From the NCBI GenBank assembly GCA_946479785.1, contig CAMLHQ010000141.1:1-5027 (forward strand): a stretch of 5,027 nt of DNA, read 5' to 3'. A program made the translations under genes and the position numbers. Positions within the stretch are counted from its first letter, which is position 1, and the number at the start of each line of letters is the position of its first letter. Of the stretch, positions 1-5,027 are shown piece after piece. The notes under the pieces were generated by a model. The model saw only the letters and a program-made list of their open reading frames with translations, searched no databases and was not told the origin of the DNA. The DNA is from an uncultured Nitrospira sp. GTDB taxonomy: Bacteria > Nitrospirota > Nitrospiria > Nitrospirales > Nitrospiraceae.

Positions 1-611
1 AGGAAGAGGGGTACGCCGTCGACTTCGCGGCTGATGGCGAAGAAGGGTTGGAGTTGGCCTTGGGGAATCCTTACGATCTCTTGATCATCGACATCATGTT
101 ACCCAAACTCGATGGCCTCACGCTCTGCCGCCGCGTTCGGGCCAAGGGGAACACGACTCCGGTGTTGCTGTTGACAGCGCGCAACACCGTGGAGACCAAG
201 GTGTCCGGCTTCGATACCGGCGCGGACCAATTTCTGCCGAAGCCCTTCGCGTTCGTAGAACTGTTGGCTCGGGTCCGGGCCTTGCTGCGCCGGGGAGGGC
301 CCCAGCCATTGATCCATCTCAAAGCAGCCGATCTAGAACTGGATCCCGCGTCCCATCGCGTCTGGCGGGCTGGGCAAGAAATCGTGCTGACTAATAAGGA
401 ATATGCGCTGCTCGAGTTTCTCCTGCGCAACAAGAATCGAGTGTTGACACGAACGGCGATCATCGAGCATGTGTGGGACATCAGTTATGACCCAATGACG
501 AACATTGTTGATGCCCATATTCGTGCCCTGCGTGCCAAGATGGACCGGGATTTTTCACCCCCGCTGATCGCCACGGTACGTGGCGCGGGGTACATGCTGG
601 AGGAGCCGTAA
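1..611 (+). CDS. OmpR/CusR-type response regulator, 5' end cut by window edge
   Basis: Cytoplasmic transcription factor of a two-component system, phosphorylated by its partner kinase. The reading frame is open from the left edge (first full codon at 3) to the TAA at 609-611, so the true start lies outside; about 21 residues are missing, including the acidic pair of the receiver domain. The visible receiver has the phospho-acceptor Asp in DLLIIDIMLP (codon 90-92), the switch Thr in LLLTAR and the conserved Lys in LPKPF. After a linker, a winged-helix DNA-binding domain spans roughly 306-605, with LTNKEYALLEFL, the recognition-helix stretch TNIVDAHIRALRAKMD and the C-terminal wing TVRGAGYML. 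The TNIVDAHIRALR segment most resembles the CusR/CopR/QseB branch, but the inducing signal cannot be read from the sequence. It is clearly co-transcribed with the kinase that begins 8 nt downstream. The family is certain; the metal-response label is only a possibility. Confidence 0.95.
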   Translation, partial: EEGYAVDFAADGEEGLELALGNPYDLLIIDIMLPKLDGLTLCRRVRAKGNTTPVLLLTARNTVETKVSGFDTGADQFLPKPFAFVELLARVRALLRRGGPQPLIHLKAADLELDPASHRVWRAGQEIVLTNKEYALLEFLLRNKNRVLTRTAIIEHVWDISYDPMTNIVDAHIRALRAKMDRDFSPPLIATVRGAGYMLEEP

Positions 612-619
612 CCGGTTGC

Positions 620-2059
620 ATGAAGTCCCTGGCTGGTTTGATCCGCCAGTCTGCACTTCTCTTGATGGGAGGACTCCTCCTGGTCTTTTCTGTTCTGATT
701 TTCGCCGGAGGCGACGCCTTGTTGCGCCGCTTTGTGGATGGCCGGCTGTTAGGGTTGGCTGAGACACTGGCCAAGATCGTTGAACAGCACCCTAACCTCC
801 TCGAGAGTTCTGGTGAGAACTTCGCGCTTGCTGCCGAGGTGAACCGGAGCGAGAAACAACAGCACGAACTGCAGGCGGTCACCCATTCTCTTCGGATCTT
901 CTCACCCGAAGGCCGGCTCGTCTGGAAAGGTTCCGACGCGGTGGCACAACAGCCGGTGCCTGATAACGTGCTCGAACGAGTACGCCTTGGGAATACCGTG
1001 TTTGAAACCGTTGAGTCGGACGATAGCGCACCTGTTCGACGCCTGTTCATGCCCGTTCCCCGCCACGGTGATGTGCGGTATGTGCTGCAGGCCGAAGCAT
1101 CTCTGCTGCTGTACCGACATACACTCAACGGTCTGTCGATCCTTCTGATTGTTGGATCGTGGACCATCCTCCTCGTGGCCTGGGTAGGCAGTGGATGGTT
1201 GGCCAAGAGAGTTCTCACCGCAATCGAGGTGTTGAGTACTGGCGCAGAAACGATGTCAGAAGCCGATCTTGGGAAACGACTAACTCTGGATTCGCCTTAT
1301 CAGGAATTTCGTCGGCTCACCCAGGCGTTCAACTCCGTAATGGATCGGTTCCAACGGAGCGTTGAAAGTCAACGGCGATTTGTCGACCATGCCGCTCACG
1401 AAATGCAAACGCCCTTGACTATCTTACAGGGTAACCTGGAAGTCGCACTCCTCAAAGCCAGGACCTCTGCGGAATATCGCGAGGCGCTCATCAACAATCT
1501 TGAGCAAGTGGGGCGACTCATCACCCTGACACGTTCCTTGTTGACGCTCGCGAAGTTCACGGGCGACAAGCCTCCCGTTCATCTCGTGCCGCTCGCTCTG
1601 GAACCCTTGATTCGCGATCTGGTGAATGAACTGACTATCCTTGCTGATGAGCATCGAATCACATTGTCGTGTGAATCCCACTCGGTCCCACTTGTCCTCG
1701 GCGATACACTGTGGCTCAAGCAAGCGCTCATTAATCTACTCGACAACGCCCTTCGGTACACGCCGTCTGGTGGAGCCGTGACCATCCGCTTGCAGGCGAT
1801 CAAGGAAGGGGTCGCTGTGACTGTCGAGGATACGGGCCATGGGATTGAGCCGGAACATCTTCCGCATCTGTTCGAGCGGTTTTATCGAACCGATTGGGCA
1901 CGGACGAAGGATTCCGGTGGCACCGGACTTGGGCTGCCCATCGTTAAGGAAATCGCAGAAGCCCATGGCGGAACGATTTCGGTGACGAGCCAAGTCGACA
2001 AGGGTTCGATCTTTACCCTGCGTTTACCGATCCCAACTCACCAGACGATTCCAGTCTAG
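620..2059 (+). CDS. Membrane sensor histidine kinase with HAMP domain (479 aa)
   Basis: Inner-membrane sensor kinase that autophosphorylates on His and passes the phosphate to the response regulator encoded just before it. Order: transmembrane helix 1 at about residues 12-31; a periplasmic sensor loop of about 135 residues (32-168) with no recognised domain; transmembrane helix 2 at about 170-194; HAMP at about 195-248; HisKA with the H-box HAAHEMQTPL (phospho-acceptor His260); HATPase_c at about 358-470 with the N-box INLLDNALRYTP (Asn376), G1 DTGHGI (404-409), F-box LFERFYR (418-424) and G2 GGTGLGLPIV (433-442). All catalytic motifs are intact. The H-box reads HEMQTPL rather than the common HELRTPL. 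The ATG at 620 is the only nearby in-frame start; the Shine-Dalgarno GGAGGAG (599-605) lies inside the regulator's last codons, 14 nt upstream, longer than usual. The CusS-like layout fits the partner, but the ligand is unknown. Confidence 0.95.
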   Translation: MKSLAGLIRQSALLLMGGLLLVFSVLIFAGGDALLRRFVDGRLLGLAETLAKIVEQHPNLLESSGENFALAAEVNRSEKQQHELQAVTHSLRIFSPEGRLVWKGSDAVAQQPVPDNVLERVRLGNTVFETVESDDSAPVRRLFMPVPRHGDVRYVLQAEASLLLYRHTLNGLSILLIVGSWTILLVAWVGSGWLAKRVLTAIEVLSTGAETMSEADLGKRLTLDSPYQEFRRLTQAFNSVMDRFQRSVESQRRFVDHAAHEMQTPLTILQGNLEVALLKARTSAEYREALINNLEQVGRLITLTRSLLTLAKFTGDKPPVHLVPLALEPLIRDLVNELTILADEHRITLSCESHSVPLVLGDTLWLKQALINLLDNALRYTPSGGAVTIRLQAIKEGVAVTVEDTGHGIEPEHLPHLFERFYRTDWARTKDSGGTGLGLPIVKEIAEAHGGTISVTSQVDKGSIFTLRLPIPTHQTIPV

Positions 2060-2103
2060 CCCAGGACTTCGACTCTCCAACTGGCATTCATCTGCTTATT
2101 GTT

Positions 2104-2133
2104 TCCCAGGGCGACGATTCAGATCGCCAGGGA
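2104..2133 (+). other. Stem-loop after the kinase gene, possible weak terminator
   Basis: Starting 44 nt after the kinase stop, TCCC (2104-2107) and GGCGA (2110-2114) pair with TCGCC (2124-2128) and GGGA (2130-2133) around a 9-nt loop, with a small internal bulge. No T-tract follows, so it is not a standard Rho-independent terminator. Its place at the end of the two-component operon, before promoter element A, makes transcription termination or mRNA 3'-end protection a reasonable guess. Confidence 0.3.
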
Positions 2134-2174
2134 CCACCTCACACCCCGGAGTTCTGTGCTCAGGACCGTTCGGA

Positions 2175-2196
2175 ATGATGAAGAATTCTTCATGAT
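2175..2196. repeat. 22-bp imperfect palindrome, likely operator half of element A
   Basis: The 16-bp perfect core (2178-2193) extends to 22 bp with only one mismatched pair, at 2177/2194. The core geometry, ATGAAGANNTCTTCAT, has the same length and outer bases as the CusR box known from enteric bacteria (ATGACAANNTTGTCAT). This suggests a dimeric CusR-type regulator as ligand, but that is inference. It could also extrude as a hairpin. Confidence 0.6.
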
Positions 2197-2231
2197 CCGT
2201 TCACGGACCGATCATGTGACGGGGCTACAGT
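2178..2231 (+). promoter_or_regulatory. Promoter element A: palindrome, 11-bp-phased repeats and -10
   Basis: Seen in the sequence: a perfect 16-bp palindrome (2178-2193, arms ATGAAG and CTTCAT), whose right arm is also the first of three hexamers spaced exactly 11 bp apart: CTTCAT (2188-2193), GTTCAC (2199-2204), GATCAT (2210-2215). A 10-nt spacer leads to TACAGT (2226-2231), a 4/6 match to TATAAT. No TTGACA-like -35 is present. Known: OmpR/PhoB-family regulators bind direct repeats with 11-bp period, and a Pho box takes the place of the -35, ending about 10 nt before the -10. Inference: this is an activator-dependent promoter for the zinc-ribbon gene, with transcription starting near 2238 and a leader of about 68 nt. 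A second TACAGT at 2250-2255 is less well placed. The near-copy at 3652-3705 with identical spacing strongly supports function. Confidence 0.7.
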
Positions 2232-2305
2232 GACACCGACGGCTGAGGATACAGTAGCGTTCTGATGCCACGCACATCGCGTCGAACCAATAACCGAGGT
2301 GAATC

Positions 2306-2638
2306 ATGGAATCGATAATGGAGTCGAAAGAGCCGACGTGGGGCAGAATCATGTCACAGAGTGGAAATGGACATGCCATTCGGTTCCTTCGGGCGAGCGA
2401 GCAGTTCCACACGAGATCCTGCGCTCGTTGCGCGGGTCTGCTGGTGAACGAGTGGTGCTATGACCTGCCTAACACCGGCGAATACAACGCCAAAGTTCTG
2501 CGCTGTGTGCAATGCGGGCACCGCATTGATCCTGTGATCTTGGGGAACCAAATCCAGCCGAGGGGCGAAAGCCAACGAGCACGGCGCTTGCGGCATGAGT
2601 ACTCCGTGAGAGCTGTCATGTCGGGTGAAGTCGCATGA
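2306..2638 (+). CDS. Small four-cysteine zinc-ribbon protein (110 aa), function unknown
   Basis: A short soluble protein with no signal peptide or membrane segment. It has two CxxC knuckles, C39-A-R-C42 and C67-V-Q-C70 (followed by Gly71), 24 residues apart, as in rubredoxin-like zinc ribbons that hold one metal ion. The first knuckle is followed by GLLVNEW and the second by GHRIDPVILGNQ, a pattern I recall from short uncharacterised proteins of Nitrospira genomes. The basic C-terminal tail (about residues 85-100, RGESQRARRLRHE) could contact nucleic acid. Start chosen at ATG 2306 because GAGGTGA (2296-2302) is a good Shine-Dalgarno; in-frame ATGs at 2318 and 2351 lack one as good. It is preceded by promoter element A, so it is probably controlled by a response regulator. 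The fold is well supported; the function is unknown, with DNA/RNA binding or metal sensing the plainest options. Confidence 0.8.
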   Translation: MESIMESKEPTWGRIMSQSGNGHAIRFLRASEQFHTRSCARCAGLLVNEWCYDLPNTGEYNAKVLRCVQCGHRIDPVILGNQIQPRGESQRARRLRHEYSVRAVMSGEVA

Positions 2639-2956
2639 CCTGTAACACCAGACATAAAACGGGGGCACGCGGAGGATCCACTCCCTTTCCTTTACGTGGG
2701 GATAAGAAGTGTTCGATCAGATCACATTTCCACCCCGTGCGCACCGAGCGGCATCGCACAGGTATGACATGGTGGCAATTAAAACGATCGTCACGACAGG
2801 TCCACTCACGAGCCAGCGTTCTCAAATGATTATGAAGGTTCGCTGGGTCGGTGTGAAGCAGTAGATCACAGTGGTTTGATTCTTGCGCATAAGAACTTCC
2901 ACGAGGGTATGAGGAAGGCACATACAAAGGGCGATCGATAAGGCGAGGACCTCACG
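2639..2956. other. Gene-poor gap of 318 bases before the transaldolase
   Basis: No confident gene, tRNA or recognised RNA family is visible. Contents: weak pairing GGAG (2671-2674) with CTCC (2681-2684) followed by a pyrimidine-rich run; GTGCG (2737-2741) pairing with CGCAC (2755-2759); an inverted repeat TTCTT/AAGAA (2880-2895); and an open frame at 2709-2864 that could encode 51 residues. A 64-codon frame starting at 2635 overlaps the zinc-ribbon stop as ATGA, but its product looks non-natural. The transaldolase promoter should lie here, yet no convincing -35/-10 pair is visible. The A/B promoter element does not occur in this gap. Confidence 0.6.
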
Positions 2957-3604
2957 ATGAAACTCTATTTGGACACCGCGAACGTAAAAGAGATTGGGGA
3001 GGCGGCGAGTCTAGGCGTACTGGACGGTGTGACGACAAACCCGTCGCTCGTCGCGAAAGAAGGCCGGGTGTTTCGCGAAGCGCTCGTCGAGATCTGCAAC
3101 ATTGTCGATGGGCCGATCAGCGCCGAGGTCGTCAGTCTCGAAGCCGATGCGATGGTGAAAGAAGGGAAGGAACTCGCCAAGATCCATAAGAACATTGTCG
3201 TGAAGGTACCGCTGATTCCGGAAGGACTCAGGGCGACGAAACGGATGGCGGCGGAGGGGATCAACGTCAACATGACTCTGTGCTTCTCCCCCACGCAAGC
3301 GTTGCTGGCGGCAAAAGCCGGCGCCTGGTGCGTCTCTCCGTTTATCGGTCGATTAGACGACATCAGCTCAAACGGGATGGAGTTGGTCCGTCAGATTGTG
3401 ACGATCTACAAGAACTATGACTTCAAGACCTCTGTGTTGGTGGCGAGTGTCCGCCACCCGCAGCACGTGGTCGAAGCGGCGCTGGCCGGCGGCCATATCT
3501 GTACCATGCCGTTCTCTATTTTCAAGCAGCTCGTCAAGCACCCGCTCACCGACCTGGGTATGAAAAAGTTTCTAGCGGACTGGAATGCTCAACTCCAAAG
3601 GTAA
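2957..3604 (+). CDS. tal: Transaldolase, small TalC/FSA (MipB) family (215 aa)
   Basis: Cytoplasmic class I (Schiff-base) enzyme of the non-oxidative pentose phosphate pathway, moving a dihydroxyacetone unit between sedoheptulose-7-phosphate and glyceraldehyde-3-phosphate. It is a complete single-domain (beta/alpha)8 barrel of the family's usual length (about 215-220). Signatures: [10 protein letters not shown] at the N-terminus with Asp6, GVTTNPS (24-30, phosphate/active site), and [11 protein letters not shown] with the Schiff-base Lys83. Glu57 (SAEV) and Phe129 (SPFIGRLD) stand where E. coli fructose-6-phosphate aldolase has Gln59 and Tyr131; these are the transaldolase-type residues, so transaldolase activity is more likely than aldolase. 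Start ATG 2957 has GAGGA (2945-2949) 7 nt upstream. It stands alone, with gaps on both sides, and shares no obvious function with its neighbours. Databases may label the same family fsa or talC. Confidence 0.95.
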   Translation: MKLYLDTANVKEIGEAASLGVLDGVTTNPSLVAKEGRVFREALVEICNIVDGPISAEVVSLEADAMVKEGKELAKIHKNIVVKVPLIPEGLRATKRMAAEGINVNMTLCFSPTQALLAAKAGAWCVSPFIGRLDDISSNGMELVRQIVTIYKNYDFKTSVLVASVRHPQHVVEAALAGGHICTMPFSIFKQLVKHPLTDLGMKKFLADWNAQLQR

Positions 3605-3651
3605 CCAATGGTTAGCGATGGACGTACGCATCCGGGACCGGTGGGGGTCGA

Positions 3652-3705
3652 ATGAAGAGTACTTCATGTTCAGTTCACGGAGTCTTCACGTTGAGAGGCT
3701 ATGAT
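3652..3705 (+). promoter_or_regulatory. Promoter element B: near-copy of element A before winged-helix gene
   Basis: Seen: an imperfect palindrome with ATGAAG (3652-3657) and CTTCAT (3662-3667) arms around AGTA; three hexamers spaced exactly 11 bp apart, CTTCAT (3662-3667), GTTCAC (3673-3678) and CTTCAC (3684-3689); then a 10-nt spacer and TATGAT (3700-3705), a 5/6 match to the -10 consensus. It aligns without gaps to 2178-2231 with 38 of 54 positions identical and 26 of 30 over the first part. No TTGACA-type -35 is present. Inference: an activator-dependent promoter used by the same response regulator as element A, starting near 3712 and giving a leader of about 33 nt to the ATG at 3745. The stronger -10 and more regular third repeat suggest higher expression than element A. 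Confidence 0.75.
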
Positions 3706-3726
3706 CCGCAGTAGGTGCAGGTTCAA

Positions 3727-3733
3727 AAGGAGG
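3727..3733 (+). promoter_or_regulatory. Shine-Dalgarno AAGGAGG that sets the start at 3745
   Basis: AAGGAGG lies 11 nt before ATG 3745. An in-frame GTG at 3715 would put this site inside the coding region, has no Shine-Dalgarno of its own and falls right at the transcription start predicted from element B. The ATG at 3745 is therefore preferred. Confidence 0.8.
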
Positions 3734-3744
3734 GCCCTAGAGCC

Positions 3745-3990
3745 ATGATCAGTAACCGAATTGAAGTCGAGAGTGCCATTTGTCGGCACCTGGAGGAGCA
3801 AGGATCCTCTACGATGGAGGAGTTGTTCCGTTCTCTGTCTCGCTTCACCCTGAACCAGATCTTCTTCGCCATCGACCGACTCAGTCGGGAAGGGAAAGTC
3901 AGCCTGCGTCAGCCGACCCGGTTTGCCTATCTCGTTTCAGCAACCGGTTCGGGCACTCGCACGGAGGTCAGCCCCTCAGCCGATCGGTAG
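3745..3990 (+). CDS. Small winged-helix-like DNA-binding protein (81 aa), uncharacterised
   Basis: A compact soluble protein. Residues 6-31 form a likely pair of helices (EVESAICRHLEEQG, then TMEELFRSL), residues 36-50 a likely recognition helix (LNQIFFAIDRLSREG), and 51-65 a two-strand wing (KVSLRQPTRFAYLV); the last 15 residues look disordered and polar. The phrase LNQIFFAIDRLSREGKVSL is typical of MarR/winged-helix type recognition helices, where 'DRLxREGxV' leads into the wing. There is no ligand or oligomerisation domain, so it may be an auxiliary transcription factor. It has its own promoter (element B) and is followed after 72 bp by a CI-like repressor gene with the same orientation; the two could share a transcript. 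The winged-helix call rests on residue pattern only; the target and effect are unknown. Confidence 0.75.
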   Translation: MISNRIEVESAICRHLEEQGSSTMEELFRSLSRFTLNQIFFAIDRLSREGKVSLRQPTRFAYLVSATGSGTRTEVSPSADR

Positions 3991-4001
3991 GGAATGTGTT
4001 G

Positions 4002-4032
4002 TGTGATCGTTCGTTGATTCGCCGATGTGATC
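4002..4032 (+). repeat. Direct repeat TGTGATCNTT before the repressor gene
   Basis: TGTGATCGTT begins at 4002 and TGTGATCATT at 4026, a 24-bp separation, in the 72-bp gap between the winged-helix and repressor genes. The position fits an operator for autoregulation, but two short copies are weak evidence. No convincing promoter is seen with them. Confidence 0.25.
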
Positions 4033-4050
4033 ATTGCATTGGCAACTCTT

Positions 4051-4054
4051 GGAG
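4051..4054 (+). promoter_or_regulatory. Shine-Dalgarno GGAG that sets the repressor start at 4063
   Basis: GGAG ends 8 nt before GTG 4063. The longer in-frame GTG at 4027 has no Shine-Dalgarno and would add 12 residues (MIIALATLGVLP) unlike a normal repressor N-terminus, so 4063 is preferred. Confidence 0.75.
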
Positions 4055-4062
4055 TACTACCT

Positions 4063-4710
4063 GTGAACCTGAAAGGTCTTGTTCATCGTGAGCTAGGTGA
4101 AGGGCTGACAGAGCAGGAGCTAGCCTCTTCCGTCGGTGTGCCGCTACGAACGATCGTGAACATTTTAGCCGACAAGCTCCCGCACGATCGCGAAATCTGG
4201 GAAAAATTTTCGAAGTATTTTCGGATGGATGTGGAGTTTCTTCGAACTGGTGAATGGGCGCACGCCACGACGACGGTTGAACTACCAGGGAGCACCCATC
4301 ATTCGGCGGCGGGTCACATTCGAAAGTTTCCGCTCCTGAGCTGGCATCAGATCGGTCAGATGGTCACAGGCAAAACCCTTCCAGGTGTCATCCACGCCGA
4401 AGCGATGGTGGAGGCGACGGACGTGGCGGGGACACGCACCTTCGCCTTGAAAGTCAAAGACGACTCGATGGAGCCCCTCTTCAGCGATGGGGAGATGATT
4501 TTTGTGAATCCCGATCTCGAATGGAAGCCTGGCGACTATGTCATTGCCAATAGTCGGGACCGACACTCGGACGCTGTGCTTCTTCGCCAAGTCAAACGCA
4601 TTGGCAGCCAATGCATGCTCCATCCTCTGAACCGGAAGTATGACGACCTTCCGGTGACGAATCAGGATGCGGTCTGGGGAAAGGTCGTCCGACTGAGAAA
4701 GAATCTCTGA
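4063..4710 (+). CDS. HTH/S24 repressor of the lambda CI type (215 aa)
   Basis: Cytoplasmic transcriptional regulator: an N-terminal helix-turn-helix (residues 12-35, GLTEQELASSVGVPLRTIVNIL) joined by a linker to a C-terminal LexA/CI-like S24 domain (about 88-215). Dimerisation and, in most relatives, RecA-stimulated self-cleavage reside in the second domain. Catalytic Ser135 lies in VKDDSMEP and the partner Lys178 in LLRQVKRI; LHPLNRKY and WGKVVRL match the lambda CI core. The alignment with lambda CI from FPLLSWHQIG to the Ser is gap-free, and puts Ile97-Gly98 where CI has the cleaved Ala111-Gly112, 37 residues before the Ser in both. Another Ala-Gly occurs at 83-84 but is too far upstream. 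Cleavage may thus be slow or lost. No phage genes are visible nearby, and it follows a winged-helix gene, so a chromosomal stress regulator is as likely as a prophage remnant. Targets are unknown; it is not LexA itself. Confidence 0.85.
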   Translation: MNLKGLVHRELGEGLTEQELASSVGVPLRTIVNILADKLPHDREIWEKFSKYFRMDVEFLRTGEWAHATTTVELPGSTHHSAAGHIRKFPLLSWHQIGQMVTGKTLPGVIHAEAMVEATDVAGTRTFALKVKDDSMEPLFSDGEMIFVNPDLEWKPGDYVIANSRDRHSDAVLLRQVKRIGSQCMLHPLNRKYDDLPVTNQDAVWGKVVRLRKNL

Positions 4711-4774
4711 ATGTACACGATCATGACAGAGGACGTGACCATATGTGCTCAACAGCGGTGCAGAAAGGACAGAC

Positions 4775-5027
4775 ATGATGATGACACGAAATAACCTCTG
4801 GCGACTCGCGGTGTTATGCGTGTGGTGGCTCTCAGCTGTCTCCGTTGCCAGCGCCGGATCTGAGACGGAACAGACTCATCCGCAACTGCTTTCCGGCGAC
4901 CGGGTGCTGCTGGGCACAGTCGACGAGGTCAGAAGCGATCAGGCAAGAATCAATATCGGTGAGACAGAGCGTCGGTATCTCCCCATGAACGTGCGAAAAG
5001 CCAAGGGATTGGAGGACTTGAAAAAAG
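4775..5027 (+). CDS. Exported protein of unknown function, 3' end cut by window edge
   Basis: An open frame of 84 codons runs to the window edge, so the C-terminus is not seen. It begins with a Sec signal peptide: basic start MMMTRNNLWR, hydrophobic core LAVLCVWWLSAVSVA and an AxA site (Ala25-Ser26-Ala27), cleavage predicted before Gly28. The mature part begins polar and then reads like a small beta-barrel (LLSGDRVLLGTVDEV, QARINIGETERRYLPMNV), as in short periplasmic OB-fold-like proteins, though no named family is recognised. Three in-frame ATGs stand at 4775, 4778 and 4781; AAGGA (4765-4769) fits the first two best. The gap to the repressor stop is 64 bp, with no clear terminator or promoter, so read-through from the repressor gene is possible. 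Confidence 0.8.
   Translation, partial: MMMTRNNLWRLAVLCVWWLSAVSVASAGSETEQTHPQLLSGDRVLLGTVDEVRSDQARINIGETERRYLPMNVRKAKGLEDLKK

Noticed and set aside
481..1218. Long minus-strand open frame of 245 codons
   Set aside because: It lies opposite the response regulator end and kinase, whose domains are unmistakable. Its product is rich in Arg, Ser and Pro with no motif, typical of an antisense shadow in GC-rich DNA.
2671..2693. Possible terminator (GGAG/CTCC hairpin with pyrimidine tail) after the zinc-ribbon gene
   Set aside because: The stem is only 4 bp and the tail is mixed C and T, too weak to call.
2635..2829. 64-codon frame overlapping the zinc-ribbon stop as ATGA
   Set aside because: The overlap suggests translational coupling, but the product is full of His, Arg, Thr and Trp without structure pattern, and an alternative frame in the same DNA looks more protein-like.
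2832..2858. ATGAAG and GTGAAG in inverted sense upstream of the transaldolase as a third copy of the A/B element
   Set aside because: Spacing is 21 bp rather than 22, there is no third unit, no palindrome and no correctly placed -10.
3715..3744. Longer start (GTG 3715) for the winged-helix gene
   Set aside because: It would place AAGGAGG inside the coding region and begins at about the transcription start predicted from element B.
2060..4062. CRISPR array, tRNA or insertion-sequence ends in the non-coding stretches
   Set aside because: No regularly spaced repeats of array size, no cloverleaf-like sequence, no transposase fragment and no terminal inverted repeats were seen; the 11-bp repeats are promoter-scale.
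4282..4776. Minus-strand open frame of 164 codons
   Set aside because: It is antisense to the S24 repressor, whose catalytic residues and alignment to CI are clear; no recognisable domain or ribosome site on the minus strand.

Overview
The window is about 5 kb of moderately GC-rich bacterial chromosome with all genes on the + strand. The gene complement suggests Nitrospira or a close relative (phylum Nitrospirota): a CusR-like two-component pair, a TalC/FSA-type transaldolase, a short zinc-ribbon protein, a short winged-helix protein and a CI-like S24 repressor. This assignment comes from remembered family resemblance, not a search, and is only moderately secure.

Layout: (1) positions 1-2059 hold a two-component system. 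The response regulator is cut by the left window edge, and a complete membrane histidine kinase starts 8 nt after its stop. (2) Positions 2060-2305 are non-coding and contain a hairpin and a strongly structured promoter (element A). (3) Positions 2306-2638 encode a 110-residue four-cysteine zinc-ribbon protein of unknown role. (4) Positions 2639-2956 have no confident gene. (5) Positions 2957-3604 encode a 215-residue transaldolase whose active-site residues favour transaldolase over fructose-6-phosphate aldolase activity. (6) Positions 3605-3744 carry a second promoter (element B) matching element A. (7) Positions 3745-3990 encode an 81-residue winged-helix-like protein, followed at 4063-4710 by a helix-turn-helix/S24 repressor. 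(8) From 4775 to the right edge runs the start of an exported protein with a clear signal peptide.

The most notable signal is the pair of promoter elements, A (2178-2231) and B (3652-3705). They align without gaps over 54 bp (38 identical; 26 of the first 30). Each has a 16-bp palindrome with ATGAAG/CTTCAT arms, three TTCAY-type repeats spaced exactly 11 bp apart, then exactly 10 nt to a -10-like hexamer. That is the geometry of promoters activated by OmpR/PhoB-family response regulators. The palindrome also has the size and outer bases of a CusR box, and a CusR-like regulator is encoded just upstream. The two elements may therefore define a small regulon linking the two-component system to the zinc-ribbon gene and to the winged-helix gene, possibly with the repressor behind it. 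That link is inference.

The S24 repressor is also unusual. Aligned without gaps to phage lambda CI, the Ala-Gly cleavage dipeptide is Ile-Gly although the serine and lysine of the protease dyad are present, so it may not self-cleave in the usual way.
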